A stretch of 64,000 bases of DNA from Apiospora phragmitis (taxonomy: Eukaryota; Ascomycota; Sordariomycetes; Amphisphaeriales; Apiosporaceae): assembly GCA_038363925.1 (NCBI GenBank), contig JAQQWL010000001.1, positions 2,356,001-2,420,000 of the forward strand, written 5' to 3'. Positions 56,598-64,000 of the stretch are shown piece by piece. A model generated the notes under the pieces. That model saw nothing but the letters and a program-made list of their open reading frames with translations. It had not been told where the DNA came from and searched no databases. A program made the translations under genes and the position numbers. How positions within the stretch are numbered: position 1 is the stretch's first letter; each line of letters starts with the position of its first letter.

Positions 56598-59138
56598 TTA
56601 TGCTGATAAACCTCTCTTCTCGCTCTCAGTGAAGAAGATGACCATCCTCCAAAGCTTCTTCACCAATGCTTCTGCCTCATCATCAAGCGCCTGTAGTCAT
56701 GTCAGCAAATAGCACTTTCGCGTTTATGCGAGGGCAGGGCGAAAGACTTACCTCAGCCAGCTCCTCAACCACCTCGGCAGGCTTGGAGTGTTTCCGAAGA
56801 TGCTCCTCGACAACCTCAATAAGGAGTTCCTCTTGCACGCCCAGGTACTCCACAAGCTTCTTCTCCACGAACGGCCGCAGTTTGTCACGAATGACCGTCT
56901 CGTCCAGGAAGTCCCATTTGACGTCCCATTCCCAAAGACCTTCCTTCTCGCTGGGAATCTCTTGAGCCAATGATCGGACGGCCTGCTCGCGCTCCTCATC
57001 GGACATGCCGGCGGCAGCCATAGGCTCAAACTTGATGGGCACGAGCTGCCGACGGGTGCTGGAGTCTTCCTCCTCATCTTCGAGCAGGCCCTCCACTTCG
57101 GCAATCGTTTTGCGCTGCGGGGCCGCGCGCTGGGCTTGTGCCCTCTGAGCAGCAGCGCCGAGAGAGAGCTTGAACGGTTGCGGCGCAGGCATGGCGGCGC
57201 GGCTGTCTTCTCTCTGCTGCATCTCCTGGGCTTGTCGTTCAAGGAAGGAATCGGCCATGCCACGGGCCTGCTCCTGTTCAGCAGCCTCCTTAGCTCGCTC
57301 CCGTTCTTCGGCGGCGCGGTCAGCATCATCCGCCGCAATCTCTTCGGGCACGGAACGCGGTTCGGTTGCGAATCCAGGCGCTCCGGTCGGCGAAATACTC
57401 CTCCTTCTTGCGAGTGGCCTCGGCGTCATCGTCGAAATGCTTGAAGCGCTGTAGCAGTTCCTCACGCTTGCGCGCGATATTGGCCTCGTCAGAGTCGTCA
57501 CGATCCTTCTCGCGCTCGAGTGCGGCAGCCCGAGATCGTTCGCGGTTCAGCCAGCGCCGTTCAGCGTCCAGATACAGTTTCTCGGTCTCGGCGTTCTGCT
57601 TCGCAACACGACGCCTCTCCAACTCGTCGTCACTGGCATCTGTTTCCTCGTCCTCACGGTTCAGGTGCAGGCCACCATTAGTGGTACCCCCATTAACAAA
57701 GTTGACCGACCGATTGTAGTCCTTGCCCAGGTCCGTCTTCTGGCTTTTAGGACCGGATGGGGCATTCATCATTCCGCGAGGACCCAAAGGGGTGTTGTTC
57801 GAATTTGAGTTGTTGTTCGGAGGTGGTGATGCGAGCCTCGAAGCTCTATTTCCGTTGGCCCGTTGCCTTTCAAGAGCCTCGAGCTCCTCCTCCCGCTTCA
57901 ACCGCTCCAGATCACGCTTAATGCTCCGCTCACGGAAAGCCGCAATTTCTGCAGCCACGGTCTCGCGCATCTCGGCAGGGATGTCGGCAAGCTCATCCTC
58001 TTGGGCCAGGGGTATGTTGACCACCTCAACGTTCTCGCCACTCTGGCCCGAGGCGTCGCCCATGGTGACATCTCCATCTGCATCGGCTCCCGACATTGCG
58101 GGAGGGTAGAAGAATTTTCGGACCATCTGTTTCAACGCACCTCTAGCTGCCTCCAATTTGGCCTCGGCATCAGAGTCGTTTCCGCAGTTCTCCTTGTACG
58201 CCTCGAGGTAGTTGATCGAATTATCGTCCAGTTTGAACTGGAGCTTGCTCTTGTCGAATTTCTCGTAGGTCTCGTCGTCTTCGTCTGTCGCACCATCGCC
58301 CGAGGGCGCCTGTTTCTTGGTGGGTATATGTATCTCCTTCAGAAGTTCCGAGGCTACCCACAGTGATTCGGCATCCTCAAACTGCGCAAAACCAAAAGTC
58401 ATTTCTTTCCCATGAGCGTTGGTTGCCCTGTCCCATTTTCGTAGGCTGCCGGCTAGTTTGAGCATCTGCTCGATGTTGTCGTTGCCACCGAGGCCTTCTG
58501 TGATTCCCTGTACAAACATTGTGCGGATCAGTTCCTCCTTGGTCGGGGGAATGAGAGCCTGCATGTTGTCGCGGATCGCTTGTCTTGTCTGATCCAAGCC
58601 GCCTCGTTCCATACCAATACCTGGCCGACCTGGACCACCAGACGACATGGGCGCTTCGCTGTCTCTGCGACTAGGCATGCCCGGTGTCGTGGGCTTGGCA
58701 GGCAATGTTCCGAGACGAATGACTGGGGCATTGAAGTTTATGTTTGGCATATTGGGAGGAGCCTGGAAACTGGTAGGCAAGCCGCTGGGTCGATTAGCTT
58801 GGTTGATGCTTGGCTGCTGAATGCCAGGGGGCGCAGTGCCTGGGGCAGACATGCCTGGAGGAGGTCCTACATGCATTCACAAGTCAGTACACACGAGGTT
58901 CACTGCAGATGTCGGGACTGTTCTTACCAAGACCAGGGGCAGATGGCATGCCTGGAGGGGCGCCATTTGCACCAGGGTAGGAGTTGTATGTCGGAGGAGG
59001 CCCGAAGCCAGGCACTGGAGATAGAGTGAGTGAATTAGTTGATGACCATGCCGTCGTTGTCACCGAAAACAACGAGGCGCAAGTAGCAGCAGGGTTGGCG
59101 CAAGAACACTTACCTCCTCCGTACGGGTTGTAGGCCAT
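56598..59138 (-). CDS. RBM25/Snu71-like U1 snRNP splicing factor with PWI domain (one frameshift)
   Basis: About 770 residues. ATG 59138 gives the first exon 'MAYNPYGGG'. Introns are 59015-59113, 58867-58927 and 56691-56751, all GT-AG. The N-terminus is Pro/Gly-rich. An RRM-derived region includes 'TMFVQGITEGLGGND' and 'FGFAQFEDAESLWVASELL'. Then come acidic and long Arg/Glu-rich helices ('EREKDRDDSDEANIARKREE'). The C-terminal PWI domain runs from 'EGLWEWDVKWDFLDE' through 'LRPFVEKKLVEYLG', and the last exon supplies 'ALDDEAEALVKKLWRMVIFF'. Known for the family: RBM25 and yeast Snu71 bind U1 snRNP and help choose 5' splice sites in the nucleus. One base seems lost near 57344-57348 within a charged helix that continues on both sides. 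As an expected essential gene, this break argues for a sequence error. Confidence 0.93.
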
Positions 59139-59742
59139 GCTGTCGACGTTCCAGCTGTCGCTTCTGCTCGATAGTCCGAAAATGCTCTGTGCAAATATGT
59201 AGACGTCGCTTGTGTGCTATCGAAGTGCCGTACTGTGTTGCTATGAGTGCGACAGGGGTGAGGTTGGTCGAAGGTGGTTGCTATCGGCAAGAATGAAAGC
59301 TGCAAGCTGCTTTGCATCCAGCATCTGCAACCTTGTGTTTGGCTCTGCTCTGAGCTCAACTAAACTTGGCCTGCACGGTTGGTACGCGACCAGGCGACTT
59401 TTTAGCAAGCCTCTTTAGTGGAGTCGCGGGTGGGGTTAGCGCTTGCCCGCATTAGTCCAATCTGCTGTGGCTGCAGGTGCTTCCACAAGCCCGGAAGTCG
59501 GATGATCCAGGGCCGACCAAAAGTTGGACAATCGCAACAATTAGGTACAGCTAGCTGAGCTTCAACACGCATATTCAACCTGGAGCTCATTGAGATTGTG
59601 ATAGTTGGTCTGCCTTCTGCACCTTTGTACTTGACTTGGGGTCTGCTAGGATGTAAGTTCGATTCTCTCATTTCTCCGGCTTGAAGCAAGGACTCATGTG
59701 TATCTCAGGGCGGCCGAATTGAGCCGAGTCGCCAATGCGGCC
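59139..59742. promoter_or_regulatory. Divergent promoter region, RBM25-like and bS21m genes
   Basis: 600 bp between two genes that point away from each other, so it must hold both promoters. No TATA box or known motif can be supported. Short frames here have no features. Confidence 0.5.
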
Positions 59743-60449
59743 ATGCGATCCACCTCGTCGGTGCGAGCAACCACCTCAACATTAAGCCTTGCATCTTCTC
59801 CGTCACGAGCTTCGCAGGATGCCATTACGGCGTCCTCCGGGCCTTGAGCATCAATGGATGTCCGGCACGCACAACGCGGCACTACGCCGACTGGACCGCA
59901 CCCTCGCGATCTCGGCCGTCAAGGCCCGACGAAGGCGAAATCCTCAAGCCGACCGGCCCCTCCTCGACAAGCTCCCCCGCCGCCAACCCAGACGAACGCA
60001 CGCGCATTTCCATGTTCAGGAACCGCAACGCCGGCCGCACGTTCGATGCCCCGGATCCCGACTTCACCATCTCCGGGCTCGGCGGCAGCAAAAGCTCGAT
60101 CGACTCGACCGACTTCACGGCCACCTTCAAGGCCGGCGACTTCTCAAAGCGCGGCTCGCCCGACGACATCGCGGCCATGACCGCCAAGCGCCCCGCCATC
60201 CGCTGCGTGCCGCGCACCGGCCGCACCCACCACATCTCCAAGGGCGCGGACATCGGGCGTGCGTTCAAGATGCTGGAGATGCAGTGCGCCAGCAACCGGG
60301 TACGCTTCGACTTCCAGAAGCAGAGATACCACGAACGACCCGGCATGAAGCGCAAGCGACTCATTAGCGAACGCTGGCAGAGAAAGTTCAAGAACGGGTT
60401 CAAGGCTACGTGCAAGCGTGTATCGGAACTGCGGCGGCAGGGCTGGTAA
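59743..60449 (+). CDS. Mitochondrial small-subunit ribosomal protein bS21m (MRP21-like)
   Basis: The C-terminal half is bS21: 'GRAFKMLEMQCASNRVRFDF', then 'RYHERPGMKRKRLISERWQR' and 'KFKNGFKATCKRVSELRRQG', very basic as expected for an rRNA-binding protein. The preceding 100 residues are Ser/Asp-rich with 'RNAGRTFDAPDPDF'. The main frame has no ATG at its start, but a different frame from ATG 59743 gives a mitochondrial-presequence-like Ser/Arg/Thr-rich stretch ('MRSTSSVRATTSTLSLASSP') that would join it after one base change near 59830-59850. I therefore start the gene at 59743 and assume an indel there. About 235 residues. Acts in mitochondrial translation. Divergent from the RBM25-like gene. 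Confidence 0.85.
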
Positions 60450-61543
60450 CGAACGATGCTGGAATGTTCCTGGGCACTTCGCGGTACTCGGATGCAGCCT
60501 AGCCGAAGAGAGCGGTGGCATCGGATGGATGTACAATATCATGTCACAAGTCCAAGTCAGCCTCGAAAGGCTGAGTGGGCCATGTACCTATGTAGCCTGT
60601 GTAAAAGAAAGAATAGAATACTGAATCCACATGTCCAGACGGGGTTATATCAGCCTGGGTGAAATGTATGAACAGCCTCAGGTTTGGTCATTCTACGGAT
60701 TACGATAATAGCAACAGGAACCCCCTGGTTATTTTCAAGGGGCGTTATGGTAACGAAAATTTCTTGAACTTGTGGCTTTGCTTCGTCAAACCAGCGGAGC
60801 CCACATCTCTTGCTAACCAAGTCCTAAATGGCAATGGAGGCTTTGATGGATTCTATGGCACTCGCACCACGGTTTGTTCGAGCAGATACCAGTACCGTAT
60901 TACCACCCACAAATTTGAAGAAGCTGCCCACATTCGAACCCAGTGGCTTCTTCCGTCTGGTATAAGTGGAAGTCCCTCACATTATCGGCACTCCATCCTG
61001 GCCCCTCATCGCAGTTTGTTACCATAACCAAGTAAGTAAACTTCCCACGGCGGAGAGTGGCGATAGCGGTTTATCCACTGTTAAGACTGCTAGGGGAATT
61101 GCTTAGTTGCCGGTGCATACGATGGAAGGGAGGGAAGTCATCTCCGGCACTTTCGCACAGAGGCATATGGGTGGATGATAATCATCGTTTTCCTTGTATC
61201 TTGCCACGTCAATTGTTTATATCATCGGTCCCAATCCAGGTCGTCAAAGTCCACCCTACAATACAGTTTAATCCTTTCCCAATCCTCTAGGCAAGGTTCA
61301 TGGCTCCGCGCCCATGGCAATTTAGTAGTTGCCTTGCATATATGTTCTTGACACGAGCCTTGAGCTTCTCTCACTACTGCTTCTCAGTGTATTCTTCCGA
61401 GAACCCCTAAGACACGAGAGCTCCCCTAGCCTCCTCTTCCAGACAGCAGCCCGGGAGGAGGATGTTGTACTTATAACCACTGCCTCTCCGTCACGAAGTA
61501 TGTCATCAATGTAAAGCTGTGTGTCCTTGAGGTGCGCCGGTGG
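60450..61543. other. Intergenic, no gene seen
   Basis: The 3' region of bS21m, then 1 kb with short frames (for example 60659-61027) lacking any feature. Confidence 0.4.
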
Positions 61544-61735
61544 TCAATTCAAGGAGTGACGGGCATTATTATATAGCGTATCATAGCCGTACGTGTTCTC
61601 CCGGATGGAGTCCAACCAGTTCATGTCGTGGAACCCGGATTCCTTGAACTCATCGGCATCCAGCGCCAGGCGCTTATAGAGCTGGGCCATGGCTATGGCG
61701 GTTGCGTAAAGAAAAGCCTGAAGTGTAAAGTTCAT
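61544..61735 (-). CDS. Possible small secreted protein (63 codons)
   Basis: A small frame from ATG 61735 to a stop at 61544. The first 17 residues, 'MNFTLQAFLYATAIAMA', look like a signal peptide. 'LYKR' just after it could be a Kex2-type Lys-Arg processing site, leaving an acidic, Asp/Asn/Tyr-containing peptide of about 42 residues without cysteine. No family is recognised. Short frames with a chance hydrophobic start are common, so expression data would decide. No neighbours within 1 kb on the left. Confidence 0.35.
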   Translation of the reverse strand: MNFTLQAFLYATAIAMAQLYKRLALDADEFKESGFHDMNWLDSIRENTYGYDTLYNNARHSLN

Positions 61736-62355
61736 ATTTCGAGCTTTGTAGATCGAAGAATCGTTATGGCTGTGTCAGCGCCGTCGTACCTTGACTCGTT
61801 GGTACTCTCATTCTCAGTGACTGAGAGTTATTCCATGTTGGCTTGCGTGCTCAATGCCTATAAGACCTTTAGAAACTCATCAGTCTCGAGTTACCAGAGA
61901 TATTGCGAAATCCGGGCGCTAGCGGGGACATGGCTATTGCGACCTGCTCCCACATCCGGGCCTGGGGATCGCCCGGGGAATTCATCAAGCCCTTCTGGAG
62001 GATGCCTCGTAGGATCTTGTCCATGCGCCATCCGTCATTGTCGCTTCGAATGGTATCTCAAATCAAGATATGTGACCCCAGCGCGTTGATGTTAACCTTC
62101 CTCAGGGGTCTCGGTCCCTCCCACTAAAAAATGTAGTGAGCCCCCACAGCCACTTAAACCCTGGACGCGTTCTTCGCCTTGAACCGCGTCGCAACTCTAC
62201 CTCTACAACCACATCACCGCTTCACGGCTTGTGCTTGCAGACGTATGTCTATCAGGTTCCCGATTGACATCGAGTATTTCCATTTTTTTTTTTTTTTTTT
62301 TTACTTCTTTTATTTTGGGACTCAACTGGTCCGCAAGCGACCAGACCATAAAGCT
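61736..62355. other. Spacer with 20-T run
   Basis: No supported gene. A poly-T run of 20 bases at 62283-62302 lies about 55 bp upstream of the next start codon; such dA-dT tracts exclude nucleosomes and often mark fungal promoters. Confidence 0.5.
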
Positions 62356-63036
62356 ATGACATCCGCCATGGCGCATCCCGGAGTTGGAGCAGCGCCGCCC
62401 GATCGCTCTCCCGAAGCGCCAGCACACCAAGAGCAAGACGACATCAAAAGCACAATCGAACTTTACCACATGCTAGACCAATTAGATCCCGCCAAGAAAT
62501 TTCCTCCGGATCTTGTCCAGATTCTAGTCAGGGCTGCGATTCGTGATCCTGCAATCACACTAGAGATAGACGGTGCAATCCGGAGCCGGGACGTCTCGGC
62601 CCAGGAGGCTCCCCTACATCCGCAATATGTGGAGTCGGGCCCGTCAATGGGGGCGGCACATACAGAGCCCACTCCTGGGGTGCCAGCTGCATCCACGTCA
62701 TCTTCAGACGCAACCGTCACCTCAGCTCCGGTCGCACCCGCCCCGCGGGGCCAGAAGCGTGCAGCGCAAGGCGGCCCCTCTGTATCACCACCACCTCGTC
62801 GCCTAAAGACGGAAAGTTCTGTACAGACGGTTGTACAGCTTCGTTTCCTTACGCCCGGATTCAAACCATTGGCCATTTCTGGAGATCCTCAGTCACCGTC
62901 GGCTTTCTTTCGGAGAAGCGTCGCCTCGCCTCTCGAAAGTGTGACAGTCCCTGAGAAGCTTGGCCCTGATAAGGTAGATGGAGGCCGACAGGTGGTTCCA
63001 GTGGGATTAGCACCGCAGCGGGTGATATTGGCTTAG
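62356..63036 (+). CDS. Hypothetical protein with in-frame TAG before a further 88-codon open segment
   Basis: ATG 62356 is preferred over the ATG at 62245 because the latter would translate the poly-T tract as a Phe run. 226 codons to a TAG at 63034-63036. No domain recognised: a helical part ('IELYHMLDQLDPAKKFPPDL') is followed by a Pro/Ser/Ala-rich linker with a basic 'PRGQKRAAQ' patch that could be a nuclear signal, and 'QLRFLTPGFKPLAISGD'. After the TAG the same frame stays open to 63303 and looks protein-like ('KVPLELREVAKAYPRILIQI'), so the gene may really end at 63303. The stop could be a C-to-T change of a Gln codon, a sequence error, or true termination. Function unknown. Confidence 0.5.
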   Translation: MTSAMAHPGVGAAPPDRSPEAPAHQEQDDIKSTIELYHMLDQLDPAKKFPPDLVQILVRAAIRDPAITLEIDGAIRSRDVSAQEAPLHPQYVESGPSMGAAHTEPTPGVPAASTSSSDATVTSAPVAPAPRGQKRAAQGGPSVSPPPRRLKTESSVQTVVQLRFLTPGFKPLAISGDPQSPSAFFRRSVASPLESVTVPEKLGPDKVDGGRQVVPVGLAPQRVILA

Positions 63037-63303
63037 AATCCTGACAATTCAACAGCGGAAGACGGGGAGGCCATGGAAAAGGTACCTCTAGAACTGCGCG
63101 AGGTGGCGAAAGCGTACCCAAGGATCTTGATACAAATCATGGCCGACTTGGACGGGTATCTGAAGACGGATCTAGCCCCCATAGATCGGGAATACACTAT
63201 GGATGCCATGGATGTGACTAGGGACATGGGCAGATTCCAATCTTACGAATACAGAGATACAAGCCCCAGGGTTTGCGTCTCGAGATCTCCTGCTTACCGA
63301 TGA
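63037..63303 (+). other. Open reading frame continuing past TAG of hypothetical gene
   Basis: 88 codons in the same frame as the gene before it, with charged helical character ('AEDGEAMEKVPLELREVAKA') and a stop TGA at 63301-63303. It contains ATG codons, so it might also be a separate exon or small gene. Confidence 0.4.
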
Positions 63304-64000
63304 AACTCGTACTGCAGAGGGATACGTCTGAGGCGAAAATCTTTTCAGACGTCTGCACGAAATGGTGTTGCGAGAGATAACTTGGAAGGCATTGTTCTTG
63401 TTGTTGTATAGCAAAAGATGGTGAAGGGGAAGATTCGTCTTTTAGCTTCTGAATGCTGCTTTGGCTTGCTGCTACGGTGGTAGGAATAAAACTGATGTGC
63501 TGAAGAGAGCTTCCCCTTATATAGATAGGATTGGGAAGGAGCTTTTCGTCGTGGGCCACCGTATGTTTCTAGCAGGGCGTGATCGGCAGGCTGCTGCAGC
63601 TGTCGCCCTCCAAATATCGATGACGATCGACGATGGCCGTGTTTGGTACCAGGACCTCACTTAATCAAGAATGATTCGTGTAAGACCGAAAATATCTTAA
63701 GGCGGAGTGGTGTATGCTCCCTAGTGGCATCCGCCAGCTTCGGACATTCCATGTCAAGAAGAATATAGGGGGAACCTTGTGGAACGACAAGTTATGCCCG
63801 GTCACACAATCCACTTGCTCAATGTCAGCTCTGGTTTCCCACAGGCGATGATGCCAATCAGTCGCCAGATTCGTAGATGCCGCGGAAAGTGACGATCTCC
63901 TGCGCCACTCCTTTCCCGAGTTCGTTTCCCCCACCGCTTGGACTGGTAACAGGAAATATTGTTGGAGCCGGCCCGTTGCAGCGTCCTGTCGGGCGAGCGC
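63304..64000. other. Right edge of window, no gene seen
   Basis: Frames at 63461-63664 (plus) and 63665-63934 (minus) lack recognisable features. A gene running off the right edge cannot be excluded. Confidence 0.35.

Overview
This window comes from a filamentous ascomycete (Pezizomycotina; the gene set suggests a Sordariomycete-like fungus, which is inference). The evidence is short 50-99 bp GT-AG introns, a HET-domain gene, secreted pectinases, a copper radical oxidase, an intron-bearing nuclear tRNA-Ser, and about 22 kb of AT-rich sequence with the marks of repeat-induced point mutation (RIP).

Layout. From 1 to 9.5 kb the DNA is gene-bearing: a HET-domain protein, a family-8 glycosyltransferase, an enoyl-CoA hydratase/isomerase and two hypothetical genes. 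From 9,955 to 31,912 lies a nested stack of transposons with almost no open frames. From 32 to 37 kb there are only decayed gene pieces. From 37.3 to 45.7 kb there are two secreted pectin-degrading enzymes (PL4 rhamnogalacturonan lyase and GH28 exo-polygalacturonase), an acetyltransferase-like protein and an amidoligase-like protein. From 46.9 to 60.5 kb there is tRNA-Ser, an AA5 copper radical oxidase with a PAN domain, an FAD monooxygenase-like gene, a YwbE-like/zinc-finger protein, a kinesin, an RBM25/Snu71-like U1 snRNP factor and mitochondrial bS21. The last 3.5 kb holds a possible small secreted protein and a hypothetical gene with an in-frame TAG.

The transposon nest can be read insertion by insertion because host element and target-site duplications (TSDs) survive. 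Pogo/Fot1-like element A (9,955-31,912, TA target) was split by a Ty1/copia element (11,221-17,053, TSD ATTAT) and by a second, minus-strand copia-family element C (17,457-31,674, TSD ggtag/aatag). C holds a Tad-like LINE 3' fragment. A second pogo/Fot1-like copy B (18,944-28,663) landed in the LINE's (TAA)n tail. B was split by a Ty3/gypsy chromovirus-like element D (20,273-28,051, TSD ATAAG). C also received a solo LTR (30,977-31,183, TSD GTTAT). RIP mutations run in long single-strand blocks.

Sequence quality. Nearly every conserved multi-domain gene from the enoyl-CoA hydratase onward, including housekeeping ones, is broken by single-base indels, mostly lost G or C in short runs. I read these as assembly errors. 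C-to-T type stop codons in the 33-36 kb fragments look like real decay. Gene coordinates below span the whole disrupted gene.
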